Assembly (NCBI GenBank): GCA_028343155.1
Contig: JAOLXX010000018.1
Location: forward strand, 1 to 49,420
Direction: 5' to 3'
Length of the DNA: 49,420 nucleotides
From: Polaribacter sp.
GTDB taxonomy: Bacteria; Bacteroidota; Bacteroidia; Flavobacteriales; Flavobacteriaceae
The translations under genes were made by a program, and so were the position numbers. Positions 23,789-33,140 of this stretch are shown piece after piece. Under the pieces are notes generated by a model. That model made no database searches. It was not told the DNA's origin and saw nothing but the letters and a program-made list of their open reading frames with translations. The number at the start of each line of letters is the position of its first letter. The first letter of the stretch is position 1.

Positions 23789-25693
23789 ATGGCAAAAGGT
23801 AATATTAATGTATCAGTAGAAAATATTTTCCCACTGATTAAGAAATTCTTGTATTCTGATCACGAAATATTTTTACGTGAACTGATCTCTAACGGAACAG
23901 ACGCAACCTCTAAACTAAAACACCTTATAGCGATAGGTGAAGCAAAAACAGAGTTAGGAGATGCAAAAATTGAAGTAAGCATTGACAAAGAAGCAAAAAC
24001 AATAACGATAAAAGATCAGGGTATAGGAATGACTGCTGATGAAGTTGAAAAATACATCAACCAAATTGCATTTTCTGGCGCAGAAGAGTTTTTAGATTCT
24101 TATAAAGACAACGAAGCAGGAATTATAGGTCATTTTGGATTAGGCTTCTACTCTGCATTTATGGTAGCAGAGAAAGTAGAGTTAATTACAAAATCTTTTA
24201 AAGATGCTCCTGCTGCACATTGGACATGTGACGGTTCTCCTGAATATACTTTGGTTGAAAACGAAAAGTCTGACAGAGGAACTGAGATTATTTTACATGT
24301 TGCAGAAGATTCTTTAGATTTTTTAGAAGAAAGTAAAATTGGTGGTTTATTAGATAAATATAATCGTTTTAACCAAGTGCCAATTAAATTTGGAACCAAA
24401 GAAATTAACGATCCTGAATTTACACCTGCAACGACAAAAGACGCAGAAGGTAAAGAAACGACAGAAGCTCATAAACAAATTACTGTTGATAACATTATCA
24501 ACAACACAGCTCCTGCATGGACAAAAGCACCTGCAGATTTAAAGGATGAAGATTATGAAAATTTCTATAGAGAATTGTATCCAATGCAATTTGAAGAGTC
24601 TTTATTTCACATTCACTTAAATGTAGATTACCCATTTAACTTAACAGGAATTTTATTCTTCCCTAAATTGTCTCAAAGCATGGATATGCAAAAGGACAAA
24701 ATCCAATTGTATCAAAACCAAGTTTTTGTTACTGATAACGTTGAAGGAATTGTTCCTGACTTTTTACAGATGTTAAAAGGGGTTATTGATTCTCCAGATA
24801 TTCCTTTGAACGTTTCTCGTTCTGGGCTACAAGCTGATGGAGCTGTTAAAAAAATATCGGGTTATATCACTAAAAAAGTAGGTGATAAATTGGTTTCATT
24901 ATTCAAAAAAGACAGAGCAGATTTTGAAACAAAATGGAACGATATTAAGGTTATTATTGAATACGGAATGTTGTCTGAAGATAAATTCTTTGACAAGGCA
25001 AAGAAATTTGCATTATATCCAACAGTCGCGAATTCTTATTTTACCTTTGATGAGTTAATTGAAAAAACAAAAGCTTCTCAAATTGATAAAGAAGGAAATC
25101 ATGTTATTTTATATACCTCAAATAAAGAAGCACAGCATAGTTACATTCAAGATGCAACTGCAAAAGGATACGAAGTCTTAATTTTAGATTCTCCGATTAT
25201 TTCACATTTAATGCAGAAATTAGAAGGTGCAGGAGAAAAAGTGAAATTTTCTAGAGTAGATGCAGATCATGTAGATAATTTAATTAAGAAAGACGACAAT
25301 GTAATTTCTAAATTGTCTGAAGAAGAAACAGCTACCTTAAAGCCAATTATTGAAGCTGTTGTTCCTTCAAAAACATATACAGTTCAATTAGAAGCAATGG
25401 ATTCTGCTGCTTCTCCATTTATAATTACGGTTCCCGAATTTATGCGTAGAATGAAAGAAATGCAAGCTTCTGGTGGCGGTGGTATGATGGGAATGGGTAA
25501 TTTTCCTGACATGTACAATTTAGTTGTAAATACTAATAGTCCTTTAGTTTCTGAAATTTTAAACACCAAAACAGAAAAGAAACAAACTCGTTTAATTTCT
25601 CAAGCTTTCGATTTGGCAAAATTGTCTCAAAACCTATTACATGGTGAAGAGTTAACGAGTTTCATCAAACGTTCTTACGAATTGATCAAGTAA
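23789..25693 (+). CDS. htpG: Molecular chaperone HtpG (Hsp90)
   Basis: Cytoplasmic ATP-dependent Hsp90 chaperone of 634 residues, the usual bacterial length. The N-terminal GHKL ATPase domain has FLRELISNGTDATSKLKH (with the catalytic Glu), IKDQGIGMTADEV and GHFGLGFYSAFMVA. The middle domain contains YPFNLTGILFFPK and GIVPDFLQMLKGVIDSPDIP, followed by NVSRSGLQAD with the catalytic-loop Arg. The C-terminal dimer domain carries a Gly/Met-rich loop (GGGGMMGMGN) unlike E. coli but common in Bacteroidota. It is monocistronic, with a terminator behind it. Heat-shock control is likely via the upstream element shared with grpE. Confidence 0.97.
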   Translation: MAKGNINVSVENIFPLIKKFLYSDHEIFLRELISNGTDATSKLKHLIAIGEAKTELGDAKIEVSIDKEAKTITIKDQGIGMTADEVEKYINQIAFSGAEEFLDSYKDNEAGIIGHFGLGFYSAFMVAEKVELITKSFKDAPAAHWTCDGSPEYTLVENEKSDRGTEIILHVAEDSLDFLEESKIGGLLDKYNRFNQVPIKFGTKEINDPEFTPATTKDAEGKETTEAHKQITVDNIINNTAPAWTKAPADLKDEDYENFYRELYPMQFEESLFHIHLNVDYPFNLTGILFFPKLSQSMDMQKDKIQLYQNQVFVTDNVEGIVPDFLQMLKGVIDSPDIPLNVSRSGLQADGAVKKISGYITKKVGDKLVSLFKKDRADFETKWNDIKVIIEYGMLSEDKFFDKAKKFALYPTVANSYFTFDELIEKTKASQIDKEGNHVILYTSNKEAQHSYIQDATAKGYEVLILDSPIISHLMQKLEGAGEKVKFSRVDADHVDNLIKKDDNVISKLSEEETATLKPIIEAVVPSKTYTVQLEAMDSAASPFIITVPEFMRRMKEMQASGGGGMMGMGNFPDMYNLVVNTNSPLVSEILNTKTEKKQTRLISQAFDLAKLSQNLLHGEELTSFIKRSYELIK

Positions 25694-25736
25694 ACAATTT
25701 GGCATACTGAACTTGTTTTCGGTATCTCATTATAAT

Positions 25737-25772
25737 AATAAACCCTCTTTGTGAAAACAAAGAGGGTTTATT
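25737..25772. terminator. Bidirectional terminator between htpG and fabG
   Basis: A perfect 16-bp stem (25737-25752 with 25757-25772) with a GAAA tetraloop, between convergent genes. The T-rich flank after the right arm serves htpG; the A-rich flank on the left serves fabG. Confidence 0.9.
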
Positions 25773-25793
25773 CATTTTTAAAGGATTTTTAAA

Positions 25794-26540
25794 TTACGTA
25801 AGCATTCCTCCATCTACAGATAAGGTTTGCCCTGTAATATAAGCACTCATATCAGAAGCTAAAAAGACACAGGCGTTTGCAATATCTATTGGCTGCCCTC
25901 CTCTTTTCAGTGGAATTCCATCTCTCCAACTTTGTACAGTGGCTTCGTCTAATTTTGCTGTCATCTCAGTTTCTATAAAACCAGGAGCGACAACGTTACT
26001 TCTGATGTTTCTTGAACCCAATTCTAAAGCGACTGATTTTGAAAATCCGACGATACCTGCTTTTGAAGCCGCATAATTAGTTTGACCTGCATTTCCTTTT
26101 AAACCAACAACAGAACTCATGTTAATAATAGAACCCGCTCTTTGCTTCATCATTGGACGAATGACTGCTTTTGTTAAATTAAATACTGATTTTAAGTTTA
26201 CTTCAATTACTTTGTCAAAGTCTTCTTCAGTAATACGCATCAACAAATTATCTTTTGTAATACCGGCATTGTTTACTAAAATATCAATAGTTCCAAATTC
26301 TTTTAAAACGGTTTTCGCTAATTCTTGAGCAGCATCAAAATCTGCTGCATTCGATTGATATCCTTTTGCTAAAACTCCAAAAGCCTTTAATTCGGACTCC
26401 AAAGCAGTAGCAGCAGCAAAAGAAGAACTATAAGTAAAGGCTACGTTTGCTCCTTGTTTTGCAAATTCAATAGCAATTCCACGCCCGATTCCTCTAGTAG
26501 CGCCTGTAATAATTGCTGATTTATTTTCTAATAATTTCAT
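25794..26540 (-). CDS. fabG: 3-oxoacyl-ACP reductase FabG
   Basis: NADPH-dependent reductase of the fatty-acid elongation cycle, 248 residues, short-chain dehydrogenase fold. Visible are the cofactor motif TGATRGIGRG (~12-21), NNAG (~90), and the catalytic Ser/Tyr/Lys in NMSSVVGLKGNAGQTNYAASKAG. The segment FIETEMTAKLDEA near the substrate lid is FabG-like. It ends in TGQTLSVDGGML, the usual C-terminus. It faces htpG across a shared terminator and has its own promoter box; the neighbouring M16 gene lies upstream in the same direction but is separated by ~97 bases. Confidence 0.93.
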   Translation of the reverse strand: MKLLENKSAIITGATRGIGRGIAIEFAKQGANVAFTYSSSFAAATALESELKAFGVLAKGYQSNAADFDAAQELAKTVLKEFGTIDILVNNAGITKDNLLMRITEEDFDKVIEVNLKSVFNLTKAVIRPMMKQRAGSIINMSSVVGLKGNAGQTNYAASKAGIVGFSKSVALELGSRNIRSNVVAPGFIETEMTAKLDEATVQSWRDGIPLKRGGQPIDIANACVFLASDMSAYITGQTLSVDGGMLT

Positions 26541-26562
26541 ATTCTATTGTTTTTTTCGACCT

Positions 26563-26570
26563 CAAAGATA
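26563..26570 (-). promoter_or_regulatory. -7 box of fabG
   Basis: Reads TATCTTTG on the minus strand, 22 bases before the ATG. A TTTA word about 19 bases upstream is a partial -33 match. Confidence 0.5.
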
Positions 26571-26637
26571 CTAAAATAATAAAACTCATAAAGCATTTCC
26601 TACCTTATGTGTTTTTTTGTTTTCATAGGAATAATAA

Positions 26638-29598
26638 CTATTGCTTCACCTCGATATTGTTATAATTGAATAAATAATTAATATTCATTTCATGTAGTTT
26701 TCCTAATTTTTTTAGAGCTTCCATGTCAAGATCTTTCTTATTCCCGATGACTGAAACAGAAAAATCTTTACCTTTCACATTTTCATGAAAGAAATCTCGT
26801 ATATCTTTCAAAGTCATTTTCTGAATTTGAAAATACATCTCCTCTCTATTGTCATAATCTAAGCCTCTTTTTTTTAAACCTTCATAACTCCAAAAAATAG
26901 TAGATTTTGTGATTCGCTGTGCTGCAATCTGTTTTAATGCCGATTTTTTAGCGGTTATAAATTGTTGTTCAGACTCTGGCATATCATTCATTAAAGCAAT
27001 CATTGCATTTACTGCTTCTGGAACTTTATTTGCTTGCGTGCCTAAATATGCATATACTCTATCATTCTTCTTAGCATCTGATGAGGGTAAATATCCTGCA
27101 GAAGCTGAATAGGCCAATCCTTTTGATTCTCTAATCTCCTGCAAAACAACAGCTGAAAACCCTTGTCCAAAATAAGAATTAAACACTGTTGATAACGCCA
27201 TTTTTTTAGGGTCAAATGTTTCTCCTTTTGCAATAAAGAACAGCTCGGATTGTACCATATCAAAATTAGAATAATAAACATTTCCTCCTGTTGCTATCTG
27301 CTTATAATCTTTTGCTACAGGATAATCTTTCAATTCATATGGAATTTTGTGGTAGGTATTTAATGCTGTTATAGCCAGATTTACATTTTTACCATAATAG
27401 AAAATTCGATGTTTAAAGTTGGTTAAATCTTTAATAATCGTAACCAATTCTTCTGGGTTCATCTGTTGTAATTCACCGGCATTGTAGATGTCTCTTAATC
27501 TAGAATTTTCACCATATTGTGCAAAAGAATTTAAACCATTACGAAGTATATTTCCTTTTTGTGTTTTCCCATTCGTTCTTGATTTTAAAATACTTGCGAC
27601 ATATTTATCATAGGCTTCTTGATCTACGCTAGCATTCGCCAATAAATGTTCTAACAATTCCAATCCTTTGTCAAGATTTTCTTCCAAACCAGAAATAGAT
27701 ACATTAGATCGATCGTTTCCAGTTCTCACATGATAATCCACACCTATTTTATAAAATTCTTTTCTCAACTCTTCAGCAGAATATTTATCTGTACCTAGGT
27801 ATTTTAAATAACCAACGGCTAAAGCCATTTTTTTATCATTGTCTTTACCCATATCTAGGATAATATTTAAATTGAATAAATCATTATTCTTATTTTTAAT
27901 ATTAGCAAGAGTAATTCCATTATTTAATGTCGTTTTTTGAATCTCTTTTTTATAATCAACAAACAATGGCTTTAAATCTTCAGATTGCATCGCGTTAAAT
28001 TTTTTAAAAAATTGTGATGTTGCATTCCTGTTGATTGCATTTGGAGTAATTCTAGGGTTCTTAACTTTTGCTATGTTTTTATCTTCTCCTTTACGTTTAT
28101 ATGTCACGACATGGTTTCCTACAAAAAATTTATTAGCAAATGCCATTAATTCCTCTTTTGATATCTTTTTTAAATCATCTAAAAAAGTTAATTTGTCAAT
28201 CCAGTTTTCACCATGAATGAATGCATTATAATACATCGAAGCCAGTGCTGTAGCGTCTTCATACTGACGTGTATTTCTTAATTTTAAATCATTTATAACT
28301 GCAGCAATCAGATACGCTTCAAATTCTCCTTTTTTAAACAATTCAATTTGTTCTAATAGCAAGTCTTTTACTTCGTCTAAAGTTTGTCCTTCTTTTGGTG
28401 TTCCATTTAGAGTAATGTATCCATAATCGTTTAAAAATTGTGGTTGAGTATATGAACTTTGTACTGTCTGTTTTTGATTTAAATTTAAATCAAATAAACC
28501 TGCATTTCCGTTCATCAGTAACATTTCAATTAAGGTAATCATCTTTTCTTCATCTGTCCCTATTCCTGGAGTTCTATAGGCAACACTTACACTTTCATTA
28601 TTGGGTCCAAAAACTTCTCTAATCACTTCACCTTTTATTGGTTCTTCAATAGGTAATATAGGATGTTCAATTTCTTTATATTTCATTTGACCAAAAGTGG
28701 CGTCAATTTTTTTAATAGTAGCATCAAAATCGAGATCTCCAACCAATACTATGGCCATATTATTTGGTACATAATATTTATTGAAGTAATCATTTATATC
28801 TACCATAGAAGGATTTTTTAAATGCTTTGAAGTACCTATTGTACTTTGCTGACCATAGGGATGTGTGGGAAATAAACCATCCAACATTGCTGCATAAGAT
28901 TTCCTAAAATCATTGTCTTGCCCTCTATTAAATTCTTCATATACAGCTTCTAATTCTGTATGGAACAAACGTAAAACTAACTTACTAAAACGCTCATTTT
29001 CTAGCTTTAACCATTTATCCAATTCATTGGCAGGAATTTTGTTTTTATATACTGTTTCTTCAAACCAAGTATGCGCATTTGTACCTGTAGCTCCTAACAA
29101 ACTTACCATTTTATCATACTCATTCGCAATTGAAAGCTTAGATGCTTTATGAGATATTTTATCAATTTTACGATACAATACTTCTTTTTTGGCAGGATCA
29201 GCTTCTGATTTATGTTGCTCATACAAGTCAGAAATTTTAGCAATCAATTTTTTTTCGTTCTCCCAATCAGTTGTTGCAATATTATCAGTTCCTTTAAACA
29301 GCATGTGCTCCAAATAATGAGCCAACCCTGTACTTTCTTTCGGATCATAATTTGAGCCCGCTCTTACAGGAATATATGTTTGAATTGTAGGTTCGTCGGA
29401 ATTTTGACTTAAATAGACTTTTAAACCATTCTTTAACGTATATAATCGCAACCCAGTTGGGTCATTCTTTACAGTCTCATAAGTTAAACCGTTTGTGTCT
29501 TTATTTGAAGTAACTTCATGGCTTTTCCCAATGTCAGTTTTACAACTTACACAGACAACCAAGAGAAGACTTATAAAAAGCGCTTTAAACTTTTTCAT
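26638..29598 (-). CDS. M16 (insulinase/pitrilysin) family zinc peptidase, lipoprotein
   Basis: A 986-residue two-part M16 peptidase. The inverted zinc motif HYLEH (His94, Glu97, His98) lies in the N-terminal domain, with downstream acidic ligand segment ELEAVYEEFNRG. The C-terminal half (~520-986) has the fold-typical segments but no second zinc motif, as usual. The N-terminus MKKFKALFISLLLVVCVSC is a lipoprotein signal with the lipid Cys at residue 19. A frame extends 11 codons further to 29631, but that start lies inside the sucD terminator hairpin, so ATG 29598 is used. It probably degrades peptides in the periplasm or at the outer membrane. Confidence 0.92.
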   Translation of the reverse strand: MKKFKALFISLLLVVCVSCKTDIGKSHEVTSNKDTNGLTYETVKNDPTGLRLYTLKNGLKVYLSQNSDEPTIQTYIPVRAGSNYDPKESTGLAHYLEHMLFKGTDNIATTDWENEKKLIAKISDLYEQHKSEADPAKKEVLYRKIDKISHKASKLSIANEYDKMVSLLGATGTNAHTWFEETVYKNKIPANELDKWLKLENERFSKLVLRLFHTELEAVYEEFNRGQDNDFRKSYAAMLDGLFPTHPYGQQSTIGTSKHLKNPSMVDINDYFNKYYVPNNMAIVLVGDLDFDATIKKIDATFGQMKYKEIEHPILPIEEPIKGEVIREVFGPNNESVSVAYRTPGIGTDEEKMITLIEMLLMNGNAGLFDLNLNQKQTVQSSYTQPQFLNDYGYITLNGTPKEGQTLDEVKDLLLEQIELFKKGEFEAYLIAAVINDLKLRNTRQYEDATALASMYYNAFIHGENWIDKLTFLDDLKKISKEELMAFANKFFVGNHVVTYKRKGEDKNIAKVKNPRITPNAINRNATSQFFKKFNAMQSEDLKPLFVDYKKEIQKTTLNNGITLANIKNKNNDLFNLNIILDMGKDNDKKMALAVGYLKYLGTDKYSAEELRKEFYKIGVDYHVRTGNDRSNVSISGLEENLDKGLELLEHLLANASVDQEAYDKYVASILKSRTNGKTQKGNILRNGLNSFAQYGENSRLRDIYNAGELQQMNPEELVTIIKDLTNFKHRIFYYGKNVNLAITALNTYHKIPYELKDYPVAKDYKQIATGGNVYYSNFDMVQSELFFIAKGETFDPKKMALSTVFNSYFGQGFSAVVLQEIRESKGLAYSASAGYLPSSDAKKNDRVYAYLGTQANKVPEAVNAMIALMNDMPESEQQFITAKKSALKQIAAQRITKSTIFWSYEGLKKRGLDYDNREEMYFQIQKMTLKDIRDFFHENVKGKDFSVSVIGNKKDLDMEALKKLGKLHEMNINYLFNYNNIEVKQ

Positions 29599-29621
29599 AA
29601 TTATTAATTTAATTAAAAAAT

Positions 29622-29657
29622 AAAAACCCATTGAATTTACGAATTCAATGGGTTTTT
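29622..29657 (-). terminator. Terminator of sucD
   Basis: A 16-bp perfect stem (29622-29637 with 29642-29657) with a TACG loop and T-run on the minus strand, 30 bases after the sucD stop. It separates sucD from the M16 peptidase gene. Confidence 0.9.
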
Positions 29658-29687
29658 AGCTATTATTTTATAAAACTTTAACAGTAT

Positions 29688-30560
29688 TTATCTTAATACT
29701 TCTGCAATCATCTCACCAATCTTAGCTGGTGAACTCACAACGTGAATTCCATTATCAGCTAAAATCTTCATCTTTGCTTGTGCTGTATCATCTGCTCCTC
29801 CAACAATAGCACCTGCATGTCCCATTGTTCTTCCTGCTGGCGCAGTTTGGCCTGCAATAAAACCAACTACAGGTTTTCTGTTTCCATCCGCTTTCACCCA
29901 TTGTGCAGCTTCCGCTTCTAGATTCCCACCAATTTCACCAATCATTACAATTGCTTCAGTCTCATCATCATTCATTAACAATTCTACTGCTTCTTTAGTC
30001 GTCGTTCCTATAATTGGATCTCCACCGATACCAATTGCAGTTGTTATTCCAAACCCTTGTTTAACCACTTGATCAGCGGCTTCATAGGTTAAGGTTCCCG
30101 ATTTTGAAACAATACCTACTTTTCCTTTTTTGAAAATAAAACCGGGCATAATTCCAACTTTAGCTTCATCTGGAGTAATCACCCCTGGACAGTTAGGTCC
30201 AATCAGTCTACATGCTTTTGTATCTATATACGCTTTTACTTTAACCATGTCTGCAGTAGGAATTCCTTCAGTAATACAAATAATTACTTTAATTCCTGCG
30301 TCGGCAGATTCCATAATTGCATCTGCAGCAAAAGCGGGTGGAACAAAGATAATTGAAGTGTCTGCTCCTACTTTGTTTACAGATTCTAAAACGGTATTAA
30401 AAACAGGTTTACCTAAATGTACTTGTCCTCCTTTACCTGGAGTTACTCCTCCAACAACATTTGTTCCATAATCAATCATTTGACCTGCATGAAAAGTACC
30501 TTCACCCCCCGTAAAACCTTGAACAATAATTTTTGAATTTTTATTTACTAAAACACTCAT
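29688..30560 (-). CDS. sucD: Succinyl-CoA ligase, alpha subunit (SucD)
   Basis: Alpha subunit of the TCA-cycle enzyme interconverting succinyl-CoA and succinate with nucleotide triphosphate formation. It has 290 residues. The CoA-binding N-terminal domain starts with [20 protein letters not shown] and contains [12 protein letters not shown]. The C-terminal ligase domain contains [19 protein letters not shown] and the phosphorylated His in [13 protein letters not shown]. The beta subunit gene (sucC) is not adjacent, as is usual in Flavobacteriia where the two are unlinked. It is monocistronic between a terminator and a ~218-base AT-rich gap (30561-30778) in which I see no gene. Confidence 0.96.
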   Translation of the reverse strand: MSVLVNKNSKIIVQGFTGGEGTFHAGQMIDYGTNVVGGVTPGKGGQVHLGKPVFNTVLESVNKVGADTSIIFVPPAFAADAIMESADAGIKVIICITEGIPTADMVKVKAYIDTKACRLIGPNCPGVITPDEAKVGIMPGFIFKKGKVGIVSKSGTLTYEAADQVVKQGFGITTAIGIGGDPIIGTTTKEAVELLMNDDETEAIVMIGEIGGNLEAEAAQWVKADGNRKPVVGFIAGQTAPAGRTMGHAGAIVGGADDTAQAKMKILADNGIHVVSSPAKIGEMIAEVLR

Positions 30561-30778
30561 TGGATTGATATTTTAAGTCCATTATTTTTTAAATAGTTCC
30601 TAAAGAGGAAATAAAATGGAATTTGATTTTAAATTATTATGCAAAAATAGTTTATTGAACGTTTTTAAAAAAAGAAAACAAAGGAATTATTATCAGAATT
30701 TAATAATTTTTTTTAATGTGAAATATCATTTAAAAGGTAAGACAATCTTATTGGTTATTAGGGTCCCAAAACAATCTT

Positions 30779-31711
30779 TTATTTTATAGCTTCTTTCTGT
30801 TTTTTTAAAAAATATTTGATTGCTGCCATTTCTTTTAATTTCTCTCGAGACTCTGAAATAGGAGTCCCAAAATAACTTTTACCGCCAGCAACGGATTTTG
30901 TAACGCCAGTTTGTCCTAAAATTATTGCACCTTTTCCGATTGTTATTCCGCTATTAGTCCCTACTTGTCCCCAAATTGTTACATCATCTTCTATAATTAC
31001 ACAACCAGCAATACCAGTTTGCGAGGCAATCAAACATTGCTCACCTATTTTTGTATCGTGGCCAACATGGACTTGATTGTCAATTTTTGTGCCTCTCCCA
31101 ATAGTTGTGTCTCCAGTTACCCCTTTATCAATGGTACAAGATGCACCTACATCTACATGGTCTTCTAAAATTACCCGGCCACCCGAAATTAATCTATCAA
31201 ATCCTTCAGATCTTTTTTTGTAGTAAAAGGCATCAGCACCTATGACTGTATTTGCATGAATAGTTACATTATCTCCAATAACAGTACCATCATAAATCGT
31301 TACATTAGGATGAATTACTGAATTGGAACCAATTCTAACATGGTTTCCAATAAATACATTTGGCTGAATGATTGTGTTTTCTCCGATTAGTGCAGAGGAA
31401 GAGATACTTACTTTTGCCGCAATAAAAGGATTAAAATGTGTCGTTATTTTATTGAAGTCACGAAAAGGGTCATCAGAAATTAACAACGTTTTTCCTTCTG
31501 GAAAGGCTACTTTTTTATTAATTAATATCGTAGTTGCTGCAGAGTTTAGTGCTTTTGTATAGTATTTAGGATGATCTACAAATACGATATCACCCTTTTC
31601 TACTACATGAATTTCATTGATACCTAAAACTTCAAAACCTTCATCACCAATAAATTCAGCAGCTATTAATTTTGCTATTTGCTGTAATGTTTGTGATTTT
31701 TTGAATTTCAT
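30779..31711 (-). CDS. LpxD-like left-handed beta-helix acyltransferase (second copy)
   Basis: A 310-residue protein of the UDP-3-O-acylglucosamine N-acyltransferase family. The N-terminal ~95-residue nucleotide-binding-type domain is followed by a hexapeptide-repeat beta-helix (~105-280). It holds the catalytic-His region QVHVGHDTKIGEQ and ends in a helix (EKLKEMAAIKYFLKKQKEA). It is shorter than LpxD of the same cluster (345 residues) and clearly paralogous. It could be a second LpxD with another chain-length preference or an acyltransferase for a different sugar. It follows efp by 66 bases that contain dispersed repeats. Confidence 0.8.
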   Translation of the reverse strand: MKFKKSQTLQQIAKLIAAEFIGDEGFEVLGINEIHVVEKGDIVFVDHPKYYTKALNSAATTILINKKVAFPEGKTLLISDDPFRDFNKITTHFNPFIAAKVSISSSALIGENTIIQPNVFIGNHVRIGSNSVIHPNVTIYDGTVIGDNVTIHANTVIGADAFYYKKRSEGFDRLISGGRVILEDHVDVGASCTIDKGVTGDTTIGRGTKIDNQVHVGHDTKIGEQCLIASQTGIAGCVIIEDDVTIWGQVGTNSGITIGKGAIILGQTGVTKSVAGGKSYFGTPISESREKLKEMAAIKYFLKKQKEAIK

Positions 31712-31712
31712 A

Positions 31713-31762
31713 GTTCAGTATTCAGTAGGTAATATTCAGTCTAACTGTCAACTAAAGACTGT
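31713..31762. repeat. AGTATTCAGT-type dispersed repeat cluster
   Basis: CAGTATTCAGTAGGTAATAT followed by TCAGTCTAACTGTC and AGACTGTC-like words, between efp and the second lpxD-like gene. Related to the repeats at 3662-3690 (opposite orientation) and 38649-38665. Confidence 0.55.
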
Positions 31763-31777
31763 CTACTACTAATATAT

Positions 31778-32344
31778 TTACTCTTTAATACGTTCTTGAT
31801 AGGTGCCTTTGGTCGCTTCTACTTTAATTTTATCTCCTTCATTAATAAATAAAGGCACATTTACAATAGCACCACTTTCAACGGTTGCGGGTTTTGTGGC
31901 ATTGGTTGCTGTATTCCCTTTTACTCCTGGTTCTGTATGTGTTACTTCTAAGATTACACTTGCAGGTAAATCTACTGACAGTGGCATATCATCTTCAGAG
32001 TTGATAATAATTGTTACTATTTCTCCTTCTTTCATTAATTGAGGAGCATCTAACGTGTTTTTTTGCAATTGTATTTGAGAATAATCTTTTTCATTCATAA
32101 AATGATACGTCTCTCCTTCATTATATAAATATTGAAACTTATGAGTTTCTACTCGAATATCTTCAATTTTTCTTCCCGCAGGAAACGTATTATCAACAAC
32201 CTTTCCATTGGTGACACTTTTTAATTTTGTTCTTACAAAAGCAGGGCCTTTACCTGGTTTTACATGCAAAAATTCTATTATTTTGTAAATATCATTATTA
32301 TATTTAATACACAATCCGTTTCTAATATCTGATGTAGTTGCCAT
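31778..32344 (-). CDS. efp: Translation elongation factor P
   Basis: EF-P relieves ribosome stalling at consecutive prolines. It has 188 residues and three beta-barrel domains. The N-terminal tip loop HVKPGKGPAF carries Lys32, the residue modified in many bacteria, so a Lys-type EF-P. The C-terminal domain contains the family signature VTHTEPGVKGNTATNATKPA. It is transcribed with lpxA (8-base gap) within the lipid A cluster; this lpxA-efp order is, from memory, usual in Flavobacteriia. No modification genes (epmA, epmB, earP) are in the window. Confidence 0.96.
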   Translation of the reverse strand: MATTSDIRNGLCIKYNNDIYKIIEFLHVKPGKGPAFVRTKLKSVTNGKVVDNTFPAGRKIEDIRVETHKFQYLYNEGETYHFMNEKDYSQIQLQKNTLDAPQLMKEGEIVTIIINSEDDMPLSVDLPASVILEVTHTEPGVKGNTATNATKPATVESGAIVNVPLFINEGDKIKVEATKGTYQERIKE

Positions 32345-32352
32345 GGTTATTT

Positions 32353-33138
32353 TTAATTAGTTTTATAATATCCTTTCATAATTCCTCTGTGCGAATCTTT
32401 AATAAATTGAACGATTTCATCACGTTCTGGAGTTGCTTCCATTTCTGCTTCAATAATATTAATTGCTTGAGTATTATTGTAATTTTTTTGAAATAGTATT
32501 CTATATATATTCTGAATCTCTCTAATTTTTTCTGTTGTAAACCCTCTTCTTCTTAAACCTACAGAATTAATACCTACATATGAAAGTGGCTCTCTTGCAG
32601 ATTTAACAAACGGTGGAACATCTTTTCTAACCAAAGAGCCTCCGGTAACAAATGCATGATTCCCAACAGATGCAAATTGATGTACAGCAACCATACCTGC
32701 TAAAACAACATTATCACCAATTGTAACGTGGCCTGCTAAAGTGGTATTATTTGAAAAAATACAATTATTACCAACAAAAGAATCGTGTGCAACATGGCAA
32801 TACGCCATAATTAAACAATTGTTACCAATCTTTGTTTTCATTCTATCTATTGTACCTCTATTAATAGTAACACACTCTCTGATAGTAACGTTGTCTCCAA
32901 TTTCTACAGTTGTTTCTTCATCATCATATTTTAAATCTTGGGGCATTGCTGAAATAACTGCTCCAGGAAAAATTCTACAATTTTTTCCAATTCTTGCCCC
33001 CTCCATTATCGTTACGTTAGAACCTATCCATGTTCCAGAACCAATTGTTACATTATTATGAATTGTAGTAAAAGGTTCAATTACTACGTTTCTAGCAATT
33101 TTAGCTTGAGGATGGACGTACGCTAATGGTTGATTCAT
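32353..33138 (-). CDS. lpxA: UDP-N-acetylglucosamine acyltransferase LpxA
   Basis: First step of lipid A synthesis: transfer of a 3-hydroxyacyl chain from ACP to UDP-GlcNAc. It has 261 residues: a left-handed beta-helix of hexapeptide repeats (~1-185) with the catalytic His in CHVAHDSFVGNN and the signature IRECVTINRGT, then a helical C-terminal domain (REPLSYVGINSVGLRRRGFT onward). It lies 2 bases after lpxC/fabZ and 8 bases before efp, so all are one transcript. The acyl chain length cannot be read with confidence from the sequence. Confidence 0.95.
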   Translation of the reverse strand: MNQPLAYVHPQAKIARNVVIEPFTTIHNNVTIGSGTWIGSNVTIMEGARIGKNCRIFPGAVISAMPQDLKYDDEETTVEIGDNVTIRECVTINRGTIDRMKTKIGNNCLIMAYCHVAHDSFVGNNCIFSNNTTLAGHVTIGDNVVLAGMVAVHQFASVGNHAFVTGGSLVRKDVPPFVKSAREPLSYVGINSVGLRRRGFTTEKIREIQNIYRILFQKNYNNTQAINIIEAEMEATPERDEIVQFIKDSHRGIMKGYYKTN

Positions 33139-33140
33139 AA

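Noticed and set aside
29599..29631. A start at 29631 for the M16 peptidase
   Set aside because: It lies inside the sucD terminator hairpin and would spoil the lipoprotein signal; ATG 29598 gives a clean MKKF start.
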